A DNA stretch of 64,000 nt from Azoarcus sp. KH32C (GCF_000349945.1 NC_020548.1:434001-498000), one strand, 5' to 3'. Counted from the stretch's first letter, positions 1 to 8,849 are shown. The notes: a model not told the origin generated them from the sequence alone. Translations and numbers: made by a program.

Positions 1-940
1 CAATGATGCGCTTGTCCCCGCCGTTGAGATACATCACCGTCTGCTTCGTGATCTGACGCGCCGTGTGCACGGTGTCTTCCATGGCCGTGGTGGTGCGTTC
101 GTGCAGATGACGGTCGAAGCTCTCGAACACGGCACTGGCCGGACGGCCCAAGGCCCTGTACGAAGGCCAGCCGCAGATCTTTTCCGCGACGGGATTCAGG
201 TATTCGATACAACCCTTGGCGTCGATCAGCGCCACGCCCTCGCCGATCGAACCCAGCACCGCCTGGAGCCGATCCTTTTCCAGCAAGAGCGCCTGCTCGG
301 CCTGGTCACGCCGCTTGATCTCGTCTTCCAGATCGCGCTTGTCGAAGCGCAGCGTCAAGGACGCACGCACCGACCGATTGAAATTCAAGGCGGACACAAC
401 CATCGCGATCAGGAATATCGCGGTCATCAAGGCCATCGCCATGTGCAGCGTCGTGCCCAGCATGAGGTAGTGGGCCATCAGCGGAAGCAGTGTCGGAAAC
501 AGGAAGGCGAGGCAGGCCTCCATCCTGAAGGCCAACACGGTAATGCTCCCGGCCGACATGCCGGCCAGCACGAAGGCGACGAACACCTCGTGCGCCACCG
601 ATGGACTGGGCACCATGACGAAAGAACTCGCCCCCCAGACGCTGCCGGCGAGTGCCGTCCCTACGACGTACGCGGCATTCCAACGCGCCGCGGTATCGAG
701 ATCGGAACCGACGCGGGCATGGCGTCGCGCGAGCAAGGCGCGCAACGCCGTCGCCGATACCAGCGCGCCGTACCATGCGAGCAAGGGGAGAAGCGCAACG
801 TAAGACACCTGGACCAGGGCCAGGATTGCGCCGTTCACGAGGGTGACCGAATAGGCCAAGGGCGCGTTCTTGTAGAGCAGACCCACCTGCTCGGCAAACA
901 CCTGGCCAGCGTGCCGACCTTCAACTGCGGCGTATTCCAT
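1..940 (-). CDS. Membrane-anchored PAS sensor protein, 3' end outside window
   Basis: The minus strand is open from an ATG at 940 to the window edge, so the C-terminal part is missing. The N-terminal ~190 residues contain about five hydrophobic segments and resemble the integral-membrane sensor modules found before PAS/GGDEF or histidine kinase domains. A short charged linker (KRDLEDEIKRRDQAEQ) follows, then a PAS domain beginning near residue 230 with the typical GEGVALIDAKGCIEYLNPVA start. The PAS domain runs off the left edge. The output domain (diguanylate cyclase, EAL or kinase) cannot be seen. The membrane topology and PAS domain are read directly from the translation; the role as a signal-transduction receptor is inferred from family architecture. 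Plus-strand frames over this region have no domain-like content. Confidence 0.75.
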   Translation of the reverse strand, partial: MEYAAVEGRHAGQVFAEQVGLLYKNAPLAYSVTLVNGAILALVQVSYVALLPLLAWYGALVSATALRALLARRHARVGSDLDTAARWNAAYVVGTALAGSVWGASSFVMVPSPSVAHEVFVAFVLAGMSAGSITVLAFRMEACLAFLFPTLLPLMAHYLMLGTTLHMAMALMTAIFLIAMVVSALNFNRSVRASLTLRFDKRDLEDEIKRRDQAEQALLLEKDRLQAVLGSIGEGVALIDAKGCIEYLNPVAEKICGWPSYRALGRPASAVFESFDRHLHERTTTAMEDTVHTARQITKQTVMYLNGGDKRII

Positions 941-1130
941 GGACGTCCCGCGTCGCCGCGCTCCTGGTCGCAGTTCGCAATGACCGGCTCTGCCACGCGT
1001 CCGCCGGAGAAACCATGACCGACGCGTGACAGCAAAATTCCCGTCTAATAGTCCAATCTAGGCCATGTTTTGTCCGAAGTTGTTTCAGCCGCGAAAATCG
1101 TCACGTTGTTTGACATTCTGGATTTGAATA

Positions 1131-1466
1131 TTGCTACCGGTCGTCGCCGACTCGACGCCTCAGCCCGCGGCCAGCCCCCGACGAACTGGCAGAGATGCGT
1201 TACCGCGCGACGACCGCGTCGCGCCGCTCGAACTTCAGCTCAGCCACTTCCTGGAATCCGAGATCAATCCGACGCTCGGCGAACATCAGGGATCGGTCGT
1301 GCTCGAAAGCATCGAACACGGAGACACCGCCCTGCTGAAGTTCGGCGGCAGCTGCCACGGCTGCGGCCAGGCCGATCTGACGCTGTCGGAATTCATCGCG
1401 GTGAAGATTCAGGAGCGGTTTCCGGTGATCCGCAAGGTCAACGCGCTGGCGACGATGCACCGGTGA
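1131..1466 (+). CDS. NifU C-terminal-domain (Nfu-type) iron-sulfur scaffold-like protein
   Basis: About 111 residues. The second half matches the Nfu domain: an ESEINPTLGEHQGSVVLESI stretch followed by a beta strand and GGSCHGCGQADLT, where the CxxC pair is the cluster-binding motif of NifU/NfuA C-terminal domains. Such proteins hold or transfer 4Fe-4S clusters in the cytoplasm. The start is uncertain. The frame opens after a TGA at 1125, and the only early start is TTG at 1131; the first 35 residues are low complexity and Pro/Arg rich. A small frameshift near the N-terminus is possible, because a neighbouring frame reads a plausible PDELAEMRYR segment. No other Fe-S assembly genes are adjacent, so this is a stand-alone Nfu-like gene. 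Confidence 0.65.
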   Translation: MLPVVADSTPQPAASPRRTGRDALPRDDRVAPLELQLSHFLESEINPTLGEHQGSVVLESIEHGDTALLKFGGSCHGCGQADLTLSEFIAVKIQERFPVIRKVNALATMHR

Positions 1467-1476
1467 GCAAGGCGAT

Positions 1477-2085
1477 TCACGATAGCAGCCGAACCAGTGC
1501 GTCCGGGTGGATCGGCAGTTCCAGCAAGCCCGCCAAGCCCATCAGGACGCCAGAGCCGATCGGCACCAGGCCCACCCAGTAAAGCGCCCAAAATCCGGTG
1601 AGGGCCGTGACGGCAAGAAGCGCGATGGCAATGGCGAGCAGCGCATCGGAGAGGTCGAACTGGTCGTCGCGGTAGTTCAGATTGTCGTAGGTATGCTGGT
1701 CGTGCTCCGCCTGGACCTTGAGCTCGTCGCGTCCGCGCACTTCACGGTCGTGGAGTTCGCGGTAGTCGGCGATGGCTTTGTCGTATTTGGCGACCGCAGC
1801 CGGCACCGCGGCGTCTTTCGCGAGCTCCAACTGAACGGCCGTCGCCGCGGCCATGTCAGCGCGTATATTCTTCGCTTGAAAGTAGCTCCAGTGGTCGATC
1901 TTGTCGGCCTGCGCCTGTTGCATCGCCTGGACGATGTTGTCGTCCTTGACCTTGCAGATTCCCATGAAGGTGGCAATGATCGCCACCGTCACGGCAACGA
2001 CGGCGTTGAGTCGCCTCGCCCTGGCGTCCTGGATTTCCAGGGTGGTCGCTGCCCTTTCGATGACTTCGCTGGGATCGATGTCCAT
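1477..2085 (-). CDS. DUF4337 family membrane protein
   Basis: A 202-residue protein with one N-terminal hydrophobic segment (about residues 28-45), a long charged helical central region (about 60-130) rich in Ala, Asp, Lys and Glu, and two C-terminal transmembrane helices (about 148-190). This layout, with the phrase ARARRLNAVVAVTVAIIATFMGICKVKDDNI at the start, is typical of the DUF4337 family of unknown function. It converges with the Nfu-like gene, with only about 10 bp between the stop codons. The start ATG at 2085 is preceded by a purine-rich stretch (GGAAGC). No biochemical role is known to me. The central helical part probably faces the periplasm or cytoplasm as a coiled coil. Confidence 0.75.
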   Translation of the reverse strand: MDIDPSEVIERAATTLEIQDARARRLNAVVAVTVAIIATFMGICKVKDDNIVQAMQQAQADKIDHWSYFQAKNIRADMAAATAVQLELAKDAAVPAAVAKYDKAIADYRELHDREVRGRDELKVQAEHDQHTYDNLNYRDDQFDLSDALLAIAIALLAVTALTGFWALYWVGLVPIGSGVLMGLAGLLELPIHPDALVRLLS

Positions 2086-2457
2086 GTGGCTTCCTGCAAT
2101 GACTCCGGGACTGGAATGACGTCGATTCTAGTGGCCGGAGAGCCCTCGCCATGTATCAAAGATTGGCCCGTCCGGCATCGGCACGGCGACATCGTCTGAG
2201 GCGGATTCCCGGAAACGCAATATGCAGACGGACCGGCTACGACGCTTACCGAGTCGTACTGCGGTCGACTGCCACCGTCGCAATCGACCGCATTATTTCG
2301 GATAGCCACTGGCCTCCGTCAGCGTGCCGCAAATCCAGACTCCATCGCCGATCGTGCTGCGGCTCATGTTGCGGGGTGACGAAGAAGCGGTGGCATGATG
2401 GAGGGAAGCGACGCTGAACGCCTCCCGCGTCCTACTTCGGAGCGAAGGAACATCATC
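2086..2457. other. Intergenic region, no supported gene
   Basis: This stretch separates the divergent DUF4337 and DUF3175 genes, so it should contain both promoters. The overlapping frames here are Arg/Pro rich with no recognisable domain. No convincing hairpin or repeat was seen. Confidence 0.4.
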
Positions 2458-2778
2458 GTGACGAGCGCCAAGCGACATGCCGCAGACCAATCCAAGCGCT
2501 GGTCCCAGAAGGTGACCGAGACCAGCCATGCGCTGGATCTCGAAAAGGGCGTGTTCGCGCAGGCCGACCCGCGGGAAATTGCCCGCTCACTCAAACGCTC
2601 GGCCGACCGCAGCCACCGCCGCAAGACCGACCCCTTTCGCTCGGCGATGTCGATGCTGAACTTCTACATCAACCGCGCCGGAAAAAATCTCACCATCGAG
2701 CGGCGCCGCTGCCTCGAAGCAGCCAAGGACGAACTACGGGTGCTGTACGGCAAGCCCCGTGCTCACGCCAGACAGTGA
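2458..2778 (+). CDS. DUF3175 family protein
   Basis: About 106 residues from a GTG at 2458. The frame is open further upstream (ATG 2395), but the extra N-terminus looks non-conserved. Conserved blocks of DUF3175 are evident: RWSQKVTETSHALDLEKGVF, then DPREIARSLKRSADRSHRRK, then a FRSAMSMLNFYINRAGKNL block and a C-terminal AKDELRVLYGK. The family is small, basic and cytosolic, and is usually found in alpha- and betaproteobacteria next to stress genes; no function is established. An ATG start at 2395 or 2398 cannot be excluded. Confidence 0.75.
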   Translation: MTSAKRHAADQSKRWSQKVTETSHALDLEKGVFAQADPREIARSLKRSADRSHRRKTDPFRSAMSMLNFYINRAGKNLTIERRRCLEAAKDELRVLYGKPRAHARQ

Positions 2779-2808
2779 GCGAAGGTACGGGGATTGCTGC
2801 CATACGAT

Positions 2809-2952
2809 CATGGAAGCGAGCAACCCAATGCTAAGGATCAGCAGCTCCTCGTGCTGGCCTTGCCGCGCGGTGGCGTGCCGGTCGGCTTCTACTACACCGA
2901 CTTCACACAGACCACCCGCGACGAAGTGATCCAACTGCTACAACAGAGGTAG
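2809..2952 (+). pseudogene. Phosphoribosyltransferase remnant with internal deletion
   Basis: One frame reads QLLVLALPRGGVPVG and then immediately FYYTDFTQTTRDEVIQLLQQ before a TAG at 2950. The first part matches the beginning, and the second the extreme C-terminus, of the phosphoribosyltransferase family that often precedes or is fused to dienelactone-hydrolase-like proteins. The roughly 170-residue catalytic middle, including the PRPP-binding loop, is missing. No start codon is in frame. The gene directly downstream is exactly such a hydrolase, which supports the reading as a deleted partner. Domain identity is inferred from short motifs only. Confidence 0.6.
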
Positions 2953-3017
2953 GACCGCAGTCTCTCCATATCGGCACAGTTGGCAAGCATGTGCAATTTG
3001 TACAGTAGAGAATTGAC

Positions 3018-3665
3018 ATGATTCGACAAGCGTCCAACGAGACGATCCGTATTCCTTCCGGGGACATATTTCTCGAGGGCATGCTCCAGTGGCCCTCGCA
3101 GCCCGCTTCGGGCATTGTCGTTTTCGCCCACGGCAGCGGGTCGAGCCGTCTGTCGCCGCGGAACAACTTCGTCGCCGCGGAATTGCGCCAATCCGGCTTG
3201 GCGACCCTGCTGATGGATCTGCTGACGCTGGAAGAGGATGCCGACTACACCAATCGCTTCGACATCGACATTCTGACCGACCGGCTGCTGGACGCGATGT
3301 CGTATCTGGACAAGGAAGCGGTGACCGCCTCGCTCCCGGTCGGAGCCTTCGGCGCAAGTACGGGCGCAGCGGCGGCCTTGCGGCTGTCCGCGGCCCTTCC
3401 TGACCGCGTCGCCGCAGTCGTCTCCCGCGGCGGACGCCCCGACCTCGCAGGCAGCGAGATCCTGACCCGGATTCGCACGCCGACACTGCTGATCGTCGGC
3501 AGCCTGGACACCCCGGTGATCGAACTGAACGAAGCGGCCTATCGGGACCTCGGTGGCATCAAGGAAATCCGGATCGTGCCTGGAGCGACCCACCTCTTCG
3601 AAGAGCCCGGCACCCTCGAACAAGTCGCCAAGCTCGCCGCCGCCTGGTTCAATCGATACCTGTGA
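3018..3665 (+). CDS. Dienelactone-hydrolase-like alpha/beta hydrolase
   Basis: 215 residues with an alpha/beta hydrolase fold. The oxyanion motif HGSGSSR lies near residue 39, the nucleophile elbow GASTG near 111, an Asp follows the strand LLIVGSLDTP near 160, and the catalytic His is in GATHLFEEPG near 194. The length and the HGSGSSRLSPRN signature match the cytosolic subgroup that is frequently fused to, or paired with, a phosphoribosyltransferase. Here that partner survives only as a fragment just upstream. Substrate unknown. The ATG at 3018 follows a short AT-rich leader (GTAGAGAATTGAC) that could serve as ribosome-binding region. Confidence 0.85.
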   Translation: MIRQASNETIRIPSGDIFLEGMLQWPSQPASGIVVFAHGSGSSRLSPRNNFVAAELRQSGLATLLMDLLTLEEDADYTNRFDIDILTDRLLDAMSYLDKEAVTASLPVGAFGASTGAAAALRLSAALPDRVAAVVSRGGRPDLAGSEILTRIRTPTLLIVGSLDTPVIELNEAAYRDLGGIKEIRIVPGATHLFEEPGTLEQVAKLAAAWFNRYL

Positions 3666-3681
3666 ATCAGGGCACCGCTCG

Positions 3682-4305
3682 TCAGCGCGCCGATGCGACG
3701 TCCACCTCGCGGTTCTTCTGCTCGAGCGAGCGGATCAGTCCGTCGATGCCGCCCAGCTGGATTTCCCGGGCGAAGCTGCCGCGATAATTGGTGACGAGGC
3801 TGACGCCGGCGACGACGACGTCGAACACCTTCCAGCCGTCGGGAGTCTTTTCCAGCGAGTAGTCGATGCCGATCGGCTGGGAACCGGCTTGGCGGACTTC
3901 CGTCTGCACGCGCACCGAACTGTCGGTCTCCGCGAATTTCAGCGGCTTGTACTGGATCGTCTGGTCGCGATACTGCGTCAGCGCGTTGGAATAGGTGCGC
4001 ACGAGCAGGGTTCGGAAGGCATCGACCAGCTTGTCCTGCTGCTCGGGCGTCGCACTGCGCCAGTCCTTGCCGACCGCGAGCATCGTGATGCGGCGGAAGT
4101 TGAAGTGCGGCAGTACCTTGTCTTCGACCAGGTTGACGACCTTGCGCGCGTCGCCCGACTGGATCGAACGATCCTTGCGGACGATCGTCAGCACGTCGTC
4201 ACTGACTTCGCGCACCAGCGCATCGGGCGCCTTCCCGGTGTCGGCCGCATGCACGGCAGGCGCCAGGAAGAACAGCGTGGAAAGCAGCAGGAAAAACCTT
4301 TTCAT
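3682..4305 (-). CDS. mlaC: MlaC-like phospholipid-binding periplasmic protein
   Basis: 207 residues starting at the second ATG (MKRFFLLLSTLFFLAPAVHAA), which gives a clean cleavable signal peptide; an ATG three codons earlier is also possible. The mature part carries the MlaC/Ttg2D signature: a phrase like VLPHFNFRRITMLAVGKDWR, a YSNALTQYRDQTIQYKPLKF strand region and a C-terminal YSLEKTPDGWKVFDVVVAGVSL. MlaC shuttles glycerophospholipids between the outer membrane MlaA complex and the inner membrane MlaFEDB transporter. No other mla gene is adjacent, so this is an orphan copy or its partners lie elsewhere. Confidence 0.85.
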   Translation of the reverse strand: MKRFFLLLSTLFFLAPAVHAADTGKAPDALVREVSDDVLTIVRKDRSIQSGDARKVVNLVEDKVLPHFNFRRITMLAVGKDWRSATPEQQDKLVDAFRTLLVRTYSNALTQYRDQTIQYKPLKFAETDSSVRVQTEVRQAGSQPIGIDYSLEKTPDGWKVFDVVVAGVSLVTNYRGSFAREIQLGGIDGLIRSLEQKNREVDVASAR

Positions 4306-4485
4306 CGTTATCACCTCAAGGAGCGGGCCGGAATGCTCATGGTCGAATTAGGCCCGAAACGCGTGGCGCCTTTAAGACGCTGCGCCGCAAAAGACTGTTG
4401 CCGCCAATCCACTAATCGCGCATATTCGCGTAGGAGCAGCCAAGGTGGCATCATTCAAGCCGTACCCCCTTACGACCTTTGGCTT

Positions 4486-4938
4486 ATGAAAATTGACCTC
4501 GGAAACTACACGCTCCCGCAACTGAAACAACTCGACGCGCGCATCGAGAAAGAGATTGCGCGGCGTCAGTCCGACGCCAAAGCGTCAATATTGAAGAAAC
4601 TCACCCGCATGGCCGGCGAGTACGGTTGGTCGCTGGAGGAAGTGCTGGGCGATGCCGCGGCATTGCCGCCCATGAAAGCGGACCCGGGTCGCTCGGCCGA
4701 GAAGGCGCCCGTGCCGGTGAAGTACCGCCATCCGTCGAAACAGGATCTCGCCTGGTCCGGGCGCGGGCGCAAGCCGCAATGGGTCGAGGCTTGGCTCGCT
4801 CACGGGGGTGCGCTCGACGCACTCGCCATCGCCGCCGAGAAATTTGCGAAGAAGCAGCAGCAGGCGGCCCGCATCACCACTGCCGCCAGTGCTTCGCCGG
4901 CGAACAAGAACGCATCGGACGCCGCATTCGTTTCATAA
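4486..4938 (+). CDS. H-NS-like nucleoid-associated protein
   Basis: 150 residues. An N-terminal coiled-coil oligomerisation region (residues ~5-45, LPQLKQLDARIEKEIARRQ) is followed by a linker and the H-NS C-terminal DNA-binding motif YRHPSKQDLAWSGRGRKPQWVEAW (about 85-110), whose GRGRKP core inserts in AT-rich minor groove. A further Ala/Lys-rich tail extends past the usual ~100-residue length. This form is common in betaproteobacteria (HvrA/BprB-like). It probably silences AT-rich acquired DNA, of which this window has an example at 22-33 kb. The start ATG at 4486 was chosen because it begins the conserved MKIDLGNYT segment; the open frame upstream is not H-NS-like. Confidence 0.85.
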   Translation: MKIDLGNYTLPQLKQLDARIEKEIARRQSDAKASILKKLTRMAGEYGWSLEEVLGDAAALPPMKADPGRSAEKAPVPVKYRHPSKQDLAWSGRGRKPQWVEAWLAHGGALDALAIAAEKFAKKQQQAARITTAASASPANKNASDAAFVS

Positions 4939-4964
4939 CTCATACAAAGTACGAGGGCACCGAC

Positions 4965-5477
4965 GTGAAAGGCGAAGAACTGCGGGAAATCCAGGCCCCG
5001 CTGAAGGAGCGCTACCGGCAGGAACCGGAAACCGCCCTGATCACGCTGAAGGCCCAAGGGCGGCTCGGCGACGGGGTCAGCTGTCGCATCGAGACGGGCA
5101 AAGCGCTGGTCGAAGCCGGCCTGCATCCGGCGACCGGCGGAACGGGACTCGCCGCCTGCTCCGGCGACATGCTGCTCGAAGCGCTGGTCGCCTGCGCCGG
5201 CGTGACACTCAACGCCGTCGCAACCGCACTCGGAATCGTGCTGCGCGACGCGACTCTGAAGGCCGAGGGCGACCTGGACTTCCGCGGCACCCTCGGACTG
5301 TCGAAGGAGGTGCCGGTCGGCTTCCAGCAGATCCGCCTCAGCTTCGAACTCGACACCGACGCCAGCAAAGAGCAACTCGAAACGCTGCTACGGCTGACCG
5401 AGCGCTATTGCGTCGTCTTCCAGACACTGAAGCACTCCCCTGCGATCGCAGTGAGCCGCCGCGTCAAGGATCAGTAG
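4965..5477 (+). CDS. OsmC family protein
   Basis: 170 residues from GTG 4965, 26 bp after the H-NS-like gene. The OsmC fold is recognisable from GGTGLAACSGDMLLEALVACAGVTLNAVA (the conserved active-site Cys in LVACAG near residue 79) and the second conserved Cys in ERYCVVFQTL near residue 149. OsmC/Ohr proteins are cytosolic thiol peroxidases acting on organic hydroperoxides. This one is of the general OsmC branch, not clearly Ohr. Spacing suggests possible co-transcription with the upstream H-NS-like gene. Confidence 0.85.
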   Translation: MKGEELREIQAPLKERYRQEPETALITLKAQGRLGDGVSCRIETGKALVEAGLHPATGGTGLAACSGDMLLEALVACAGVTLNAVATALGIVLRDATLKAEGDLDFRGTLGLSKEVPVGFQQIRLSFELDTDASKEQLETLLRLTERYCVVFQTLKHSPAIAVSRRVKDQ

Positions 5478-5550
5478 CAACGATGCACCGTTCGCAATCA
5501 GGACGTCCACACCCGCTCCGATCGGCGCCGAGCTGTTATATCCTTCAGAG

Positions 5551-6795
5551 ATGAAATCATCAGCAGACACTCGTGCACTCAGCACTGATAACGTCCATTC
5601 CGATCGCCACTTCGGCGTCGAGCATGGCGGAATCCACAAACCGATTCACACCTCGGTGCAGTACGGTTTCGACCGCGTCGAGGATCTGATCGGAGCCTTC
5701 CAGGGCACCTACAAGGGCGGCTACCAGTACGCCCGCCAAGGCACGCCGACGACGGCTGCCCTCGAAGCCAAGATCACCGCGCTGGAGGGCGGCGTGGGGA
5801 CGGTATGCTTCTCGACCGGCATGGGCGCGATCGCAGCGACCTTGCTCACGCTCCTGCGCGCGGGCGACCACCTCGTGGCTAGCCGCTTCGTCTTCGGCAA
5901 CACCAACAGCCTCTTCGGCACGATCGAGGGACTGGGGATCGCCGTCGACAAGGTAGACGCCTGTTCGGTCGAGGCGGTCGCCGCGGCGATCCGGCCCGAA
6001 ACACGCATGGTATTCGTCGAGACCATCGCCAATCCGCGCACCCAGGTCGCCGATCTCGCAGCGATCGGCCAATTGTGCCGTGAGCGCGGACTCGTCTACG
6101 TGGTCGACAACACGATCACCTCCCCGGCGCTATTCCGGCCACGCGCGGTCGGTGCGAGCCTAGTGATCAACTCGCTGACCAAGACCATCGCCGGCCACGG
6201 CGAGGCACTCGGCGGCGCCGTCACGGACACCGGACTCTTCGACTGGAGCCCCTACCCGAACATCTTTCCGTCCTATCGCAAAGGCGATCCCAAAGGCTGG
6301 GGCCTGTTGCAGATCCGCAAGAAAGGCCTGCGCGACATGGGCGGCACGCTGTCGTCGGACCAAGCGCATCGCATCAGCATCGGTAGCGAGACCTTGCCGC
6401 TGCGCGTGAAGCAGACCAGCAGCACGGCCCTCGCGCTGGCTCAGTGGCTCGAACAACATCCGAAGGTCGATGCGGTTCACTACCCCTTCCTGCCGTCCCA
6501 CGCCCAACATGAACGGGCCAAGAGCCTCTTCGCCGCCGGTTCATGGCTGCTGAGTTTCGAGCTGCGTGATCCGTCGTCGATGGTCGACGTGCTCAACCGC
6601 CTCACGCTGCCAATCAAGGCGACCGGCTTGGGCGACACCCGCACCCTGATCATCCCGGTCGCGCCGACGATCTTCTGGGAGGCGGGCCCGGAGGCACGCG
6701 CAGCGATGGGAATCGCCGAGGGCCTGATCCGCGTCTCGGTGGGTCTGGAAGACGAAGCCGACCTGATCGCCGACTTCGAACGCGCTCTCCGGTAA
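5551..6795 (+). CDS. PLP-dependent Cys/Met metabolism enzyme (cystathionine gamma-synthase-like)
   Basis: 414 residues, the usual size for the MetB/MetC/MetZ family. The PLP lysine is K211 in NSLTKTIAGHGEALGG. FSTGMGAI (phosphate-binding loop), YVVDNTITSP (the cofactor-contacting Asp) and a C-terminal LIRVSVGLEDEADLIADFERAL are all present. The N-terminal DRHFGVEHGGIHKPIHTSVQY differs from classical MetB and matches the 'cystathionine gamma-synthase family protein' subgroup, whose substrate could be O-acylhomoserine or methionine (gamma-lyase). The exact reaction cannot be fixed from sequence. The gene is monocistronic, with about 70 bp of upstream space. Confidence 0.85.
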   Translation: MKSSADTRALSTDNVHSDRHFGVEHGGIHKPIHTSVQYGFDRVEDLIGAFQGTYKGGYQYARQGTPTTAALEAKITALEGGVGTVCFSTGMGAIAATLLTLLRAGDHLVASRFVFGNTNSLFGTIEGLGIAVDKVDACSVEAVAAAIRPETRMVFVETIANPRTQVADLAAIGQLCRERGLVYVVDNTITSPALFRPRAVGASLVINSLTKTIAGHGEALGGAVTDTGLFDWSPYPNIFPSYRKGDPKGWGLLQIRKKGLRDMGGTLSSDQAHRISIGSETLPLRVKQTSSTALALAQWLEQHPKVDAVHYPFLPSHAQHERAKSLFAAGSWLLSFELRDPSSMVDVLNRLTLPIKATGLGDTRTLIIPVAPTIFWEAGPEARAAMGIAEGLIRVSVGLEDEADLIADFERALR

Positions 6796-7058
6796 AGACG
6801 TTCGCCGGGCACAAAGAAATCGGCCATCCGGGGTAGCAATGGGCCTCCCGTTCGACGTGGGCGGGAGCCGCCCATGCCAATGGTCGACCGGAATTTGTGA
6901 GAAAGGTTAAGAATCGCACGAATTCCAGGCGAGCCGAGTACCCTTGTTGCACCGTGTCAATTTCTTCTGGCATCCGCCGGCGGATAGGTTCGCGGCGACA
7001 CAGTCCGATCCGGGCTCAGCGCATCCTCGAGGACCCCGCCAGTCTCGCCGATTGCGCC

Positions 7059-8849
7059 ATGAACCGACCTTCTCCTTCCGACTTCCCCCCCTTTAGCAAT
7101 CCCGGTCCCGCAGAGGAACCGACGCAGCGCCGGATCGACCCGAGCCACGACGCCTTGCCGCCCGGCACCCGGTTCGCCGAGTACGAGCTCCTGTCCGTCC
7201 TCGGCGAGGGGCGATCCGGCATCGTCTATCAGGCGATGGACCATGGCCTCGGACGCCAGGTCGCGATCAAGGAGTACCTGCCTGCCGCCCTGGCCTCCCG
7301 GGGCCGGGACAGGGAGGTGATACTGCGTTCCGACGGGCATGCGGAAAGCTTCGCCGCGGGCCTCGAGTCCTTCGTCGACGAGGCCAGGCTGCTGGCGCGT
7401 TTCGACCACCCGGCCCTGGTGCGCGTGTATCGCTTCTGGGAGGCCAACCGCACCGCCTACATGGCGATGCCCCACTACGAAGGGGTCACGGTCGATGTCG
7501 CGCGCCAGTCGATGGCGCTCCCGCCTGACGAAGCCTGGCTGCGCGGCCTGTTGTTGCCACTGCTCGACGCACTGGACGTTCTGCACGGCGCCTCCTGCTA
7601 TCACTGGAACATCTCGCCCGAGCAGATCCTGCTGCAACCCGACGGCCGCCCGGTGCTGTTGGATTCCGGCGCGCTCCGTGTCATCGGCGATGGCAGCCAG
7701 GGGGCGACCGTCGTCCTCAACCCGGGCTTCGCCCCCATCGAGCAGTACGCCGAATCGACACAGCTGCGGCAAGGGCCGTGGACCGATCTCTACGCTCTCG
7801 CCGCAGTCGCCTACTACTGCGTCAGCGGTTACCCGCCGGTGGCCTCCACGGTGCGTGCGCTGGACGACCAGCTCGAGCCCCTGTCCCAGATCGTGGACCG
7901 CCTCGGACGCAACTTCCCCCAGCTCAACTACAGCGTGGCCTTTGTCTCGGCGATCGAGCGGGCCCTCAGCGTCAGGCCGCAGGAGCGGCCGCAGAGCGTC
8001 GCCGAGTTCAGGCGTGCCCTGCTCGGCGGCCGCGGCGCCACGGAATCCATCGTGGTGCCGCCCCCAGTCGAGGCGACTGAGTCGCACGAGGCTCCTGCGT
8101 TCCAAGTCCCGCACACGGCAGAGCCAAGACCGCAGGCGGAGCCGACGCCGGAAACCCCGCCGGAGTTCGTATCGCCGCACGGGCAAGCTCCGGCCGGCGC
8201 CGCAGACGATGCCCACGATCCGGCCTTGTGGGCCGCGTTTGAGTCCGCTCTCGGTGCCGACCCCGACAGATTCGGCGAACCTCGGGCATCACGGCGCGAC
8301 ACGAAAGCGGGCGGCTGGCACCGGACCTTGTTGATGGGTGGCGCCGCGCTGGCGTTCGTCGCCCTCGGGGCCGGCGGCTGGATGATGTGGTCGGAGTACC
8401 GACAGGCGAAGGTGATGCAGCGCTTCAGCACGGCGAGCACGGAACCGGACCGGCCCCGCGCGCCGCTGAACCCGCCCGTGCCGCCGACGACCGCCCCCCC
8501 CGAGCGGCCGGCAGAATTGCCTGCGCAAGTGCCATCCGGCCCGGCCGCCGAGCCGCAGTCGCCGCCACCCGGCGCCGCTATGCCGGAAGCGGCGCCGCCC
8601 GAACCCCCTAGGGAAGCAGCCACGGCGAAAGAAGTCCCGTCCGACCGGTCGCCGCCGCTGACCAGACTCGACAACACGCTGACCAAGTTCGACAAGAACG
8701 AGCAGAACAATCCCCGGGTGCTGTGCGGAACGCGCACCCAGTTCTCCCTGTACCGCTGCATGAAAACCGAGTGCGAGCGGCCGAAGTATTACGACCACCC
8801 CGAGTGCAAATACCTGCGTGCGAAGGACGAAGTGAGAACACTCCCATAG
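7059..8849 (+). CDS. Serine/threonine kinase-like membrane protein with altered HRD motif
   Basis: 596 residues from ATG 7059; the frame is open from 6897 but the upstream part is not conserved-looking. The kinase domain spans residues ~40-330: glycine loop GEGRSGIVY (49-57), VAIK lysine K71, and helix-C Glu in SFVDEARLLARF. The catalytic loop reads H182-W183-N184 where HRD is expected, and D202-S203-G204 stands in for DFG. PGFAPIEQY follows as the activation/APE-like segment. A Pro-rich linker, one transmembrane helix (about 422-445) and a periplasmic Pro/Ala-rich tail with four Cys near the C-terminus complete the protein. The metal-binding Asp is kept but the catalytic base Asp is Asn, so it may be a weak kinase or pseudokinase. 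Partner unknown. Confidence 0.8.
   Translation: MNRPSPSDFPPFSNPGPAEEPTQRRIDPSHDALPPGTRFAEYELLSVLGEGRSGIVYQAMDHGLGRQVAIKEYLPAALASRGRDREVILRSDGHAESFAAGLESFVDEARLLARFDHPALVRVYRFWEANRTAYMAMPHYEGVTVDVARQSMALPPDEAWLRGLLLPLLDALDVLHGASCYHWNISPEQILLQPDGRPVLLDSGALRVIGDGSQGATVVLNPGFAPIEQYAESTQLRQGPWTDLYALAAVAYYCVSGYPPVASTVRALDDQLEPLSQIVDRLGRNFPQLNYSVAFVSAIERALSVRPQERPQSVAEFRRALLGGRGATESIVVPPPVEATESHEAPAFQVPHTAEPRPQAEPTPETPPEFVSPHGQAPAGAADDAHDPALWAAFESALGADPDRFGEPRASRRDTKAGGWHRTLLMGGAALAFVALGAGGWMMWSEYRQAKVMQRFSTASTEPDRPRAPLNPPVPPTTAPPERPAELPAQVPSGPAAEPQSPPPGAAMPEAAPPEPPREAATAKEVPSDRSPPLTRLDNTLTKFDKNEQNNPRVLCGTRTQFSLYRCMKTECERPKYYDHPECKYLRAKDEVRTLP

Noticed and set aside
65..1018. 317-residue plus-strand frame
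   Set aside because: Gly/Arg/His-rich with no domain; the minus strand encodes a membrane PAS protein across the same bases.
6796..7058. Upstream extension of the kinase gene to 6897
   Set aside because: The extra 54 residues are Arg-rich and unlike the kinase N-terminus; ATG 7059 fits better.
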